The notes beneath the pieces were generated by a model that saw only the letters and a program-made list of their open reading frames with translations, searched no databases and had not been told where the DNA came from. Shown here piece after piece: positions 17,873 to 26,502 of a DNA stretch of 58,102 nt (the stretch's first letter is position 1; the number at the start of each line of letters is the position of its first letter). Made by a program: the position numbers and the translations under genes. The DNA lies in assembly GCF_001553405.1 (NCBI RefSeq), contig NZ_KQ960953.1:125517-183618 (forward strand). Reading direction: 5' to 3'. This DNA comes from Megasphaera hutchinsoni. GTDB taxonomy: Bacteria; Bacillota; Negativicutes; Veillonellales; Megasphaeraceae.

Positions 17873-20035
17873 ATGTCAAATGAATTGTTAAAACAAGAAA
17901 TTGAACGGGCAATGGATAACGCACCATTGCAAAAAGCATTAAAAAACTTTACGGGTGCCTATCCTAAAAATCGTGAACGCGTGTATAAAGGATACGATTT
18001 TGAAGAATTAAGAGAACGGGTACATGAAGTAAAATCCTATGCGCGTGATCATATTGATGAAATGATTGCAGAATTTACTAAAAATGCAACGGCTAATGGA
18101 GCAAATGTATTTGTAGCACACTCACCACAAGAAGCCTTTGATTATGCACTCAAATTAGCGAAAGACAATAATGTAAAATTGGCTGTTAAATCGAAATCTA
18201 TGGCTTCAGAAGAAATTCATTTAAATCAAGGGTTTGAAAAAGAAGGTATTCATGCACAAGAAACTGACTTAGGGGAATTTATTAATTCGATTGCCGGTGA
18301 TAGCCCTTCACATATGGTTATGCCAGCTATTCATTATTCAAAAGAGGATGTAGCTGATTTATTTTCTTCTTATACGAAGCAACCGGAAGAACCAGTTATT
18401 GCTAAAGAGGTTAAAACATCGCGGCGTTTAATGCGGCCGAAGTTCTTAGCAGCAGAAATGGGTGTCTCTGGTGCAAATGTAGCCGTTGCGGAAACGGGTT
18501 CGTTATTTACGATGACCAATGAAGGTAATGCTCGTATGGTAGGAACATTGCCAAAGATGCATTTATTTATTTTTGGTATTGAAAAATTTGTTGCTAAAAT
18601 GAGCGATGTTCGTTACATTTTTAAAGTATTGCCTCGTAATGGTACAGCACAAAATATAACTGCGTATTTGTCGGCATATACGGGGGCATCAGATGTTATA
18701 TTGGATCCGGAAAGCGATGAAAGAGGGCAGAAAAATTTCCATGTCATTATTTTAGATACGCCGGAACGTCGTGAAATTATGGCTAGTGACGAGTACAAAG
18801 ATATTGCATGTTGCGTACGGTGTGCCGCTTGTCTTAATGTCTGTCCTGCTTTTCGTCTAGTTGGCGGCCATGTGTATGGTGGTAGTATTTATACGGGTGG
18901 CATCGGTACCTTGCTAACAAGCTTTTTAAATAATCGTGAAAGAGGGAAAGACATTCAAAATATCTGTTTACAATGTGGTTCTTGTAATACTGTATGCGGT
19001 GGTAAATTAGATGTTGCTGGCATGATTTTAAAATTACGGACTAAATTTGCACAAGAAGATGGGTTAAATCCTGTGCATAAATTCTGCTTAGATACCGTAG
19101 CTGACAGAAAGTTGTTCCATTCGATGTTGCGTATTGCGTCTGTAGCACAAGGAATGGTTACAGATGGACAACCGATGATTCGTCATTTACCGATGTTTTT
19201 ATCGGGCTTGACAGAAGGCCGGAGTTTGCCTAGTGTAGCACCTCAACCTTTCCGCGATATTTTACCGACGATTCAACAGAATGTGCCTAATCCGAAAGGC
19301 AAAGTGGGTATTTTCACGGGATGCGTATTAGATTTTGTATATGTTGATATTGCTAAGTCTGTTGTTAAAGGATTGAATATGGCGGGATATATAGTTGAAA
19401 TGCCGTTAGAACAATCTTGCTGTGGTGCACCAGCAACATATATGGGGGACGTTGAAAATACGAAAAAAGCAGCGATCATGAATGTTGAAGCAATGATGTC
19501 AGAAAATTACGATTACATCGTTTCCGCTTGCCCAACATGTACACATGCGTTGAGAGAATACAAGGAAATGTTTAAAGACGATCCGGAAATGTTTAAAAAA
19601 GCCGAAGAATTAAGTAAAAAGACCTTTGACTTCTCTAAATTAATGTCTATGCTCGGCGGCTTTGAAACCGAAGGCGATGGAAAACCGGTTAAAGTTACCT
19701 ATCATGATTCTTGTCACATGAAACGTTCTTTAGGTGTTACGGAAGAACAACGTGAATTGTTGAGAAATACGAAGGGCGTTGAATTGATTGAAATGGAAGG
19801 CTGCGATAAATGTTGTGGTTTCAGCGGCTCTTATTCTATTAAATATCCAGAAATGTCAGCACCAATTTTAGCTGAAAAAATTAATAATATTGTAAATTCA
19901 GGTGCTGATGTGGTCGCTGTTGACTGCCCCGGTTGTATGATGCAAATTCGCGGTGGTTTAGATGCACGAGGATTAGATAATATTAAAGTTAAACATACCG
20001 CTGAAATTGTTGTAGAAAAACGCCCAGAAGCATAA
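17873..20035 (+). CDS. lutB: LutB-LutA fusion: lactate oxidation iron-sulfur protein
   Basis: A 720-residue protein equal in size to LutB plus LutA. Residues 1-300 are the LUD domain. Two 4Fe-4S ferredoxin motifs follow, CCVRCAACLNVC at about 312-323 and CLQCGSCNTVC at about 366-376. After residue 475 come the two CCG domains that normally make up LutA: GIFTGC and QSCCGAP (about 480-520), then YHDSCH and GCDKCCGFSG (about 609-648). With LutC it should oxidise L-lactate and pass electrons onward, here plausibly to menaquinone given the downstream genes. The reading frame is continuous, so the fusion is real. In Bacillus the two parts are separate genes. Confidence 0.9.
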   Translation: MSNELLKQEIERAMDNAPLQKALKNFTGAYPKNRERVYKGYDFEELRERVHEVKSYARDHIDEMIAEFTKNATANGANVFVAHSPQEAFDYALKLAKDNNVKLAVKSKSMASEEIHLNQGFEKEGIHAQETDLGEFINSIAGDSPSHMVMPAIHYSKEDVADLFSSYTKQPEEPVIAKEVKTSRRLMRPKFLAAEMGVSGANVAVAETGSLFTMTNEGNARMVGTLPKMHLFIFGIEKFVAKMSDVRYIFKVLPRNGTAQNITAYLSAYTGASDVILDPESDERGQKNFHVIILDTPERREIMASDEYKDIACCVRCAACLNVCPAFRLVGGHVYGGSIYTGGIGTLLTSFLNNRERGKDIQNICLQCGSCNTVCGGKLDVAGMILKLRTKFAQEDGLNPVHKFCLDTVADRKLFHSMLRIASVAQGMVTDGQPMIRHLPMFLSGLTEGRSLPSVAPQPFRDILPTIQQNVPNPKGKVGIFTGCVLDFVYVDIAKSVVKGLNMAGYIVEMPLEQSCCGAPATYMGDVENTKKAAIMNVEAMMSENYDYIVSACPTCTHALREYKEMFKDDPEMFKKAEELSKKTFDFSKLMSMLGGFETEGDGKPVKVTYHDSCHMKRSLGVTEEQRELLRNTKGVELIEMEGCDKCCGFSGSYSIKYPEMSAPILAEKINNIVNSGADVVAVDCPGCMMQIRGGLDARGLDNIKVKHTAEIVVEKRPEA

Positions 20036-20063
20036 TGGAAGATGCTGGTAAAGGAGGGGGAGT

Positions 20064-21092
20064 ATGAGAGTAGACTTTAGTGCGATAGAAGCACGTTTAC
20101 GGCGGTTTTTGCCACCTGTATTAGAAGAGAGACAAAAAAAAGATTTGAATCGAGTTCAATCGTACATCGTACAGTTTACGGAATACTCCTTTGCTGGAAC
20201 GCAAACTGGAGATGTGTTGCAGGAAGCTGTTTCTTCTCGCGGAAAGATGGTTCGCCCACAGTTAGTACTCATGGCTGGTCGCTTTGGTACGAGTTCTGAC
20301 ATCATTATGGAAAGGTTATATAAAGTAGCCGCTTTAGTGGAAATGACTCATTTAGCATCACTTATTCATGATGATATTGTCGATGATGGAACATTGCGTC
20401 GAGGGCGTAGCTCTATACAGCATCAGTATGGAAAAAGTGCAGCTGTATTTGCAGGAGACTTCTTGATGAGTCGGATTACATATTATTTGATGAGAGAAGG
20501 CTTCAATAAATCAGGTATGGTACTTGCTAAAGCGGTAGAAGCGATGTGTACTGGAGAAATAACACAAGCTCTATGTAAGTATAAAATGGATCTTACCATA
20601 GAAGCGTATTTGCAAAACATTTATGGTAAAACGGCAGCTTTGTTTCGGGCAGCTTGTCATATAGGAGCTATTGAAAGTGGGTGTACGCCAGAAGTTCGGA
20701 TGAACTTAGAGAAATTAGGCGAAACATTGGGATATATGTTTCAAATGCGGGATGACTTGTTGGATTTTTCACCCGATAATAGGATTATTGGCAAATCATC
20801 GCATCAAGATTTTCGAGAAGGAATCTATACGTTACCCGTCTTATACGCCTGTGAAACGAATGAAGGAAAGAAGTGCTTGCATCCTTACATGGAACGGAAT
20901 GCTACGAGTGGCTTGACGGAAAAAGAGTTACAAGAGATGGAACAACATGTTATGACTTTTGGTGGCATGGAAAAAACATGGCAAACCATTCATGCTTATC
21001 AAGAACAGGCGGAATATATTTTAACGACATTACCTGATCGTAATGCGATTGCTCCATTAATGCAGTTAGTACGAAAGCTGGGGAGCTTATGA
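20064..21092 (+). CDS. hepT: Polyprenyl diphosphate synthase (menaquinone side chain)
   Basis: A 342-residue trans-prenyltransferase with both aspartate-rich motifs: LIHDDIVDD near residue 100 and FQMRDDLLDF near 226. It builds the long isoprenoid tail, and the immediately following menA and menG genes point to menaquinone rather than undecaprenyl or haem use. Chain length (hexa-, hepta- or octaprenyl) cannot be read reliably, so hepT is by context. Its stop codon overlaps the menA start (ATGA). Confidence 0.88.
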   Translation: MRVDFSAIEARLRRFLPPVLEERQKKDLNRVQSYIVQFTEYSFAGTQTGDVLQEAVSSRGKMVRPQLVLMAGRFGTSSDIIMERLYKVAALVEMTHLASLIHDDIVDDGTLRRGRSSIQHQYGKSAAVFAGDFLMSRITYYLMREGFNKSGMVLAKAVEAMCTGEITQALCKYKMDLTIEAYLQNIYGKTAALFRAACHIGAIESGCTPEVRMNLEKLGETLGYMFQMRDDLLDFSPDNRIIGKSSHQDFREGIYTLPVLYACETNEGKKCLHPYMERNATSGLTEKELQEMEQHVMTFGGMEKTWQTIHAYQEQAEYILTTLPDRNAIAPLMQLVRKLGSL

Positions 21093-22006
21093 GCACGCAA
21101 GGACGTTTGACTGTAGCTCAAGCTTGGCACTTGGCGGGGCCACCTTCTTGGGTAGCAACGTTGATTCCCGTAGCTTTAGGGGAGGTCTATTGTGTCGTCC
21201 AGGGATATCACATTACTTTCATAATGGCGGTTCTTTTAGGAGTGGCGTGTGTTTGTATGCAAGCGGCGGTAAATACCTTTAATGATTACTTTGATTTTCA
21301 AAAAGGAAATGACCAAAAAGCAGATTATCTTGTGCAAAATGATGCGGTATTGGTATATGAAAATGTACCGCCGAAGCAAGCACTCTTGTTGGGAATAAGC
21401 TTTCTTGTTGGGGCGATGGTGTTAGCATTTCCCTATTTATATAAGGCTGGTATCATACCATGGGTAATTGGTCTAAGCGGCGCCTTGGTGGTATGGCTGT
21501 ATTCGGGCGGACCTTATCCCATTTCGTATACACCTCTTGGTGAGGTTATTTCCGGAATGGTTATGGGGTGTGGCATCTCCTTAGGTATTGTTGCCGTTGT
21601 TACGGGACGGTTAGAATGGCCCGTTGCTTTATGGAGCATACCGATTGTGTTAGGAATTGCGTTAATTATGATGACTAATAACACGTGTGATATGGAGCGA
21701 GATAGACAAGTAAACCGACATACACTTCCTTTGGTTTTAGGAAGAAAATGGGCTTATTGGGGCTATCGGTGCGGGGTAGTAATTTGGCTAGTGCTGATGG
21801 TTGTCTGGAGTTGGTCATATGTAGGAATGAGAAGTGGTTTCTTATTATTACTTTATATAGTATTGGGAAAACCGATCCTTGTACCATTATTTTGTACTCC
21901 TCTAACACCGTTGCATCGCATTAAGCTCATGAAAGATATCGTACAAGCAAACTTCATTTATGGCGGTACGTATGTGGCATTATTAGCATTAATGATTTGT
22001 AGGTGA
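21089..22006 (+). CDS. menA: UbiA-family prenyltransferase, probable DHNA polyprenyltransferase
   Basis: A 305-residue integral membrane protein with about eight hydrophobic segments. The first aspartate motif NTFNDYFDFQKGND is near residue 63 and the second, DMERDRQVNRHTLP, is near 200. It attaches the polyprenyl chain to 1,4-dihydroxy-2-naphthoate, giving demethylmenaquinone. Placed between hepT and menG in an overlapping gene string, which supports MenA over other UbiA functions. Confidence 0.9.
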   Translation: MSTQGRLTVAQAWHLAGPPSWVATLIPVALGEVYCVVQGYHITFIMAVLLGVACVCMQAAVNTFNDYFDFQKGNDQKADYLVQNDAVLVYENVPPKQALLLGISFLVGAMVLAFPYLYKAGIIPWVIGLSGALVVWLYSGGPYPISYTPLGEVISGMVMGCGISLGIVAVVTGRLEWPVALWSIPIVLGIALIMMTNNTCDMERDRQVNRHTLPLVLGRKWAYWGYRCGVVIWLVLMVVWSWSYVGMRSGFLLLLYIVLGKPILVPLFCTPLTPLHRIKLMKDIVQANFIYGGTYVALLALMICR

Positions 22007-22012
22007 GGATAC

Positions 22013-22711
22013 ATGCAAGAAACAGGCAAAAAACAGAAAGTTTATCATGTCTTTGAACAAGTAGCTGTTCGGTATGATCGAGCCAACAAAAGGATTAGTT
22101 TAGGACAAGAAGTAAGTTGGAAAAAAGCATGTATTCAACAAGTTTGTCAGCATTTGCCAACACAGGGACGCGTATTGGATGTATGTTGTGGTACGGGAGA
22201 TATCGCCTTAGGCATAGCTGAAAAAAGAAGTGATTGTTATGTATGGGGACTGGATTTTTCGCCATCCATGTTACATATAGCTCGTACAAAAGATAAGAAG
22301 AAAATCGTTACGTGGCAACAAGGAGATGCAACGAAGTTACCTTATGACAATGAATATTTTGATAGTGCGGTTATTTCCTTTGGACTGAGAAATACGACTA
22401 ATTACCAATGTGTATTAGAAGAAATGTCTCGGGTTATAAGACCGCAGGGAATGGTATGGTGTTTAGATTCGTTGCGACCGAAAAGTGCATGGGTATGTCC
22501 CTTTTATGAATTTTATTTTCGCTATATTATGCCAATTTTAGGCGGTGGGATTCATTATAGAAAGGAATATCAGTGGTTATGGGAGTCTACACAGGCTTTT
22601 TTAAGCGCTGATGCTTTGCAAACACTTTTTAGCCACGTGGGGTTAGAACGTTTGGAACAGCGATCGTATATGTTTGGAGCCTGTATATTACAAGGTGGTA
22701 AAAAAATATAA
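22013..22711 (+). CDS. menG: Demethylmenaquinone methyltransferase
   Basis: A 232-residue class I SAM methyltransferase of the UbiE/MenG family. Motif I is VLDVCCGTGDIALGIAE near residue 55, and the family signature ISFGLRNTTNY is near 122. It performs the last step of menaquinone synthesis. It starts six bases after menA. A 66-base gap separates it from fixC with no terminator, so read-through is expected. Confidence 0.92.
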   Translation: MQETGKKQKVYHVFEQVAVRYDRANKRISLGQEVSWKKACIQQVCQHLPTQGRVLDVCCGTGDIALGIAEKRSDCYVWGLDFSPSMLHIARTKDKKKIVTWQQGDATKLPYDNEYFDSAVISFGLRNTTNYQCVLEEMSRVIRPQGMVWCLDSLRPKSAWVCPFYEFYFRYIMPILGGGIHYRKEYQWLWESTQAFLSADALQTLFSHVGLERLEQRSYMFGACILQGGKKI

Positions 22712-22777
22712 GTGTATATTAGGAAGATATAAGATACATGAAATTTTCAATAGTATATAGTTAAGGAGGGCAAGATT

Positions 22778-24073
22778 ATGAGTAGTGAAGAAAAATTTGA
22801 TGCCATTGTTGTCGGAGGCGGATTAGCCGGTACGGCAGCGGCACTGGCTATGGCACGTGGTGGATTAGATGTTATGCTAGTGGAACGCGGTAAATTTTGC
22901 GGTGCAAAAAATTCAAGTGGAGGCAGATTATATGGTCATAGTTTAGAAAAATTAGTTCCAAACTTTGCTGAAGAAGCTCCTATTGAACGTAAAATTACGC
23001 AAGAAAGACTATCTTTAATGACCGCTGGTGGTGCGTTGAGTTTTCAATATGAATCGGAAAAATTAAAGCAATTAAAATATCCATCTTATTCGGTATTACG
23101 TTCTAAATTTGATAAATGGTTAGCCGATAAAGCGGAAGAAGAAGGCGTTATGGTCGCAACGGGGTTACTTGTTGATGAATTAGTTCTAGAGGATGGCAAA
23201 GTAATTGGGATTAATTGCGGTGGTGAAGAAGTAGATGCAGATGTTGTTATTTTAGCTGACGGCGTAAATTCTTTGCTAGCACAAAAATTGGGCATGAAAC
23301 AAGAACTTGCACCACGTGACGTTGCGGTAGGTGTAAAAGAGGTTATTGAATTAGGCGAAGACGTTATTAATGAACGCTTTGGCTTACAAAACGGCGAAGG
23401 TGCAGCATGGATGATTGCTGGTGATCCTACGGGCGGTAACTTAGGCGGTGGTTTCATTTATACGAATAAGACCAGTTTGTCTTTAGGTATTGTTACAACT
23501 ATTGCTGATATTGGTCGGGTAGATATCAGTGTACCGGAAATGGTAGAACGCATGAAAAATCACCCCTCTATTGCACCTTTTGTTAAAGGAGGTAAATTAA
23601 CGGAATATTCGGCCCATTTGGTTACTGAAGGTGGTTTAAAAATGATGCCTGAACTCGTACGTGATGGCGTGATTGTAGCTGGTGATGCAGCGGCGATGGT
23701 CGTTAATCTGGGATACACTGTACGGGGGATGGATTTGGCTATTGAAGCAGGGCGCTTAGCTGGAGAAGCTGCCGTATTAGCACATAAAAAACAAGACTTC
23801 TCGAAAGAAAGCTTGAGTGTATATGAAAAAATGTTAGAGGGAAGCTTTGTTATGAAATTAATGAAGCAATATCAGAATTTACCAGGGTTATTAGAAGATC
23901 ATATTATCTTCAATGATATTCCGAAGATGGCTGATGAATTTGCTGATATGGTATATAAGGTAGATGGCGGTGCACCAGTAGCATTACCAATGATAGGATT
24001 ATCTGTTTTGGCTAATAATGGTGGACTAAATGGCTTATTTGGCTTAGGGAAGAAAGCATGGGAGGCGATGTAA
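22778..24073 (+). CDS. fixC: FixC-type electron transfer flavoprotein:quinone oxidoreductase
   Basis: A 431-residue FAD protein. DAIVVGGGLAGTAAALAMARGG at residues 7-28 is the dinucleotide-binding motif, LADGVNSLLAQKLG marks the family, and GVIVAGDAAAMVVNLGYTVRGMD is the C-terminal FAD motif. FixC accepts electrons from an electron transfer flavoprotein and, with the ferredoxin FixX, reduces quinone. AAGGAGG precedes the ATG. The ETF genes fixA/fixB are not in this window. Placement behind the menaquinone genes fits a quinone-directed role. Confidence 0.9.
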   Translation: MSSEEKFDAIVVGGGLAGTAAALAMARGGLDVMLVERGKFCGAKNSSGGRLYGHSLEKLVPNFAEEAPIERKITQERLSLMTAGGALSFQYESEKLKQLKYPSYSVLRSKFDKWLADKAEEEGVMVATGLLVDELVLEDGKVIGINCGGEEVDADVVILADGVNSLLAQKLGMKQELAPRDVAVGVKEVIELGEDVINERFGLQNGEGAAWMIAGDPTGGNLGGGFIYTNKTSLSLGIVTTIADIGRVDISVPEMVERMKNHPSIAPFVKGGKLTEYSAHLVTEGGLKMMPELVRDGVIVAGDAAAMVVNLGYTVRGMDLAIEAGRLAGEAAVLAHKKQDFSKESLSVYEKMLEGSFVMKLMKQYQNLPGLLEDHIIFNDIPKMADEFADMVYKVDGGAPVALPMIGLSVLANNGGLNGLFGLGKKAWEAM

Positions 24074-24074
24074 C

Positions 24075-24359
24075 ATGGCAAAGATGAGTATTGATGATAA
24101 ATTGGGTTTTGTAAAATTCGTTACAGATGAACATGAATCACATATTAAAATTGACGAAACATTTGCAGATGAAACAGAAATCAAACGGTTAGTTATGGCC
24201 TGTCCTGCAGAACTATATAAATATATAGATGGAAAATTGACATTTTCGCATGAAGGATGTTTAGAATGCGGCACATGCCGGGTCATTGCTATTGGTAAAG
24301 GTGTGAAGAGTTGGACTCATCCTAAAGGTGCTATGGGAGTAGAGTTTCATCACGGTTAA
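24075..24359 (+). CDS. fixX: FixX-type ferredoxin-like protein
   Basis: A 94-residue ferredoxin-like protein with cysteines in MACPAELYKYI and CLECGTCRV that bind one 4Fe-4S cluster, as in FixX. It partners FixC in electron transfer to quinone. It starts one base after the fixC stop and is followed at once by a terminator, ending the lut-men-fix operon. Confidence 0.92.
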   Translation: MAKMSIDDKLGFVKFVTDEHESHIKIDETFADETEIKRLVMACPAELYKYIDGKLTFSHEGCLECGTCRVIAIGKGVKSWTHPKGAMGVEFHHG

Positions 24360-24397
24360 GAAAAAGCTGCGATACCTACGGGGATCGCAGCTTTTTT
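24359..24397 (+). terminator. Terminator of the lut-men-fix operon
   Basis: AAAAGCTGCGAT pairs with ATCGCAGCTTTT around a short loop and is followed by a T run. Confidence 0.9.
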
Positions 24398-24419
24398 GAT
24401 AAAAGAAAAGATATTTTCT

Positions 24420-24448
24420 TTATACATTGGGGAAATTAATGATATAAT
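24420..24448 (+). promoter_or_regulatory. Candidate promoter of the MBL-fold gene
   Basis: TATAAT at 24443-24448 with TTATAC 17 bases upstream (24420-24425), 48 bases before the start codon. The -35 is weak. Confidence 0.45.
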
Positions 24449-24495
24449 AAAAAAATACAAAATATAAAGTCTAGTATTATAGGCAAGGAGGATAT

Positions 24496-25194
24496 ATGTC
24501 AGAAGTAAAGATTACATTTTTGGCACATAGCGGTTTTTCCGTAGAAACCGAAAATAAAGTATTGATTTTTGATTATTATCAAGATCCGAAAGGGATCGTG
24601 TCGGCGTATTATTCACAAGACAAGCCATTATGGTTTTTTGTGAGTCATCGGCACGGCGATCATTTTAATCCTGCCATAGGTAAGTTTGTAAAGCATGCTG
24701 CATATTATATTGTTAATGATGAAGTCCCCTTGGTATTATCTGATAGTGAAAAAATGCGTTCTATGAAGGTATATGATACAATAACTGTGGACGATGTATC
24801 AATTACGCAATATGGCTCGACGGATGAAGGCGGTTCTTTTTTTGTGCGTACCAATGGATATACCTTTTTTCATGCAGGCGATTTAAATTGGTGGCATTGG
24901 ATGGAAGATACAGATGAAAACAATAAGATTGCAAAGATGAATTTTCAGCGCGAAATGGAACATTTGCAAGGAATGCAAGCAGACATTGCCTTTTTCCCTG
25001 TTGATGCTCGTTTAGGAGCGGCAAGAGAATGGGGCATTAAAGGGTTTTTACAGCGAGTAACGATAACTAAGGGAATGATTCCGATGCATTATTTTGGTTC
25101 TTCGTGGAGTCCTTCCCAATCTTTTCTTGCACAATATCAACGTGTGCCGCTCTGGATTCCTCAAAAAGAGGGCGAAGAACGGGTATGGTGTTAG
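24496..25194 (+). CDS. MBL-fold metallohydrolase
   Basis: A 232-residue metallo-beta-lactamase-fold protein. SHRHGDHFNP near residue 51 is the HxHxDH metal motif, HAGDLNWWHW near 118 gives another metal ligand, and MHYFGSSWSP near 197 contributes the last histidine. No signal peptide, so cytoplasmic. It resembles UPF0173/UlaG-like hydrolases, but the substrate cannot be named. It lies 38 bases before the DUF445 pair and is probably co-transcribed with it. Confidence 0.85.
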   Translation: MSEVKITFLAHSGFSVETENKVLIFDYYQDPKGIVSAYYSQDKPLWFFVSHRHGDHFNPAIGKFVKHAAYYIVNDEVPLVLSDSEKMRSMKVYDTITVDDVSITQYGSTDEGGSFFVRTNGYTFFHAGDLNWWHWMEDTDENNKIAKMNFQREMEHLQGMQADIAFFPVDARLGAAREWGIKGFLQRVTITKGMIPMHYFGSSWSPSQSFLAQYQRVPLWIPQKEGEERVWC

Positions 25195-25232
25195 TAAAAA
25201 GATAGGGAGTTAAATGGTTGAGGAGGAACATG

Positions 25233-26501
25233 ATGGAAGAAGTAAAGACAACGCGACCGCATACCCAGATAGCGAATTATATACTCGGTATTGCTGTGGT
25301 AGCGTTACTATTGGCGTATCCTGTACGCACATTGTTTTGGGGAGGCATGATTACGCATGTAGCGGGTGCTGCTCTTATAGGTGGGTTAGCCGATTGGTAT
25401 GCGGTTACGGCGTTATTTAGAAAACCCTTAGGTATTTCTTTTAAAACAGCGCTTATTCCTAATAGCAAAGAACGCATTGCTGAAATGGCGAGACATATGG
25501 TTGAAAAAGAAATTTTAACGGTTCCGAATATGTACAATGTATTAAAGCATCATCCCATTTTAGCAACTACCTTGAATTATTTGCATACGGAAAATGGCTT
25601 TCGGGCAGCAGAACGAATTTCCGGGCAAGTACTGAATACTTTTTTATATACGGTAGATATGCGGACGATTGTGCGTATCTTTGCAGATGTCGGCGGTAAA
25701 GCTGTGGAAAATATTGATTTAGCACCGATTATGAGTAAAGCGATTCGTATTGGCTTACGGGGCGAATCAGGCAAAGATTTTTTGGATTTTATGATCCTTC
25801 ATCTTATGACATTGGTACAAAGTGATACGATGAAAAAATATATGGGCGAAATTTATGAAGCCTCGATTCACCAATATGCGAATCGTCATCCATTTGTCAA
25901 GCTGTTTATTAAACCGCTATTGAAAAGTGAAATCTTTAGCCCTCGCACAGTATCAGAAAAAATATCACAAAAAGTTTTAGACGTATTGAGGGAGGCACAA
26001 AAGCCGGAATCAACAAAACGAGATGCGGCATTGCGGTATTTATGGAAGCAAGTAGATCGCTTTGAATTTAATGAAGACTGGAAAAATAGTTTGGACGAAT
26101 ATAAAAATCGGATGTATAAAAATGTAGTTATACGTCCAGATACGAAAGAAGCCTGGCAGCGATACATTCAGGATCCGGATAGGCAAAAACGTGTATGTAC
26201 ATCAGCAGCGACATATGTCATACAGAAATTAGAATCTTGGCGTGAAAGCCCTGATCGCATTGAACAGGTAAATCGTACGGCCTTAGCTTTAGTGGCAAAA
26301 GAATTAAAACGTTTGCAATTGTGGTTTGGGGCAACGGCGGAACAAGAAATTTTAAAATATGATAGCCACTATTTAGCAGAACAATTAGAAAGTCGCATAT
26401 GGTATGATTTACAGATGATTCGGATTAATGGTTCTTTAGTGGGAGCTGTTTTAGGTGCGGTTATCTATCTGGTAATGTATGCCATGAAAGGAGGGGCATA
26501 G
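25233..26501 (+). CDS. DUF445 membrane protein, first of a tandem pair
   Basis: A 422-residue DUF445 protein. An N-terminal transmembrane region carries the family signature GLADWYAVTALFRKPLG, a long helical middle section follows, and a C-terminal membrane segment includes MIRINGSLVGAVLGA. The start is placed at the ATG at 25233, six bases after AGGAGG; an in-frame TTG at 25218 is less likely. The function of DUF445 proteins is not established. The next gene, two bases downstream, is a paralogue with the same layout. Confidence 0.85.
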   Translation: MEEVKTTRPHTQIANYILGIAVVALLLAYPVRTLFWGGMITHVAGAALIGGLADWYAVTALFRKPLGISFKTALIPNSKERIAEMARHMVEKEILTVPNMYNVLKHHPILATTLNYLHTENGFRAAERISGQVLNTFLYTVDMRTIVRIFADVGGKAVENIDLAPIMSKAIRIGLRGESGKDFLDFMILHLMTLVQSDTMKKYMGEIYEASIHQYANRHPFVKLFIKPLLKSEIFSPRTVSEKISQKVLDVLREAQKPESTKRDAALRYLWKQVDRFEFNEDWKNSLDEYKNRMYKNVVIRPDTKEAWQRYIQDPDRQKRVCTSAATYVIQKLESWRESPDRIEQVNRTALALVAKELKRLQLWFGATAEQEILKYDSHYLAEQLESRIWYDLQMIRINGSLVGAVLGAVIYLVMYAMKGGA

Positions 26502-26502
26502 G

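Noticed and set aside
17873-20035. LutB-LutA fusion as a possible frameshift artefact
   Set aside because: Domains join smoothly in one frame with normal spacing and no truncated motif, so a real fusion is the simpler reading, although resequencing would settle it.
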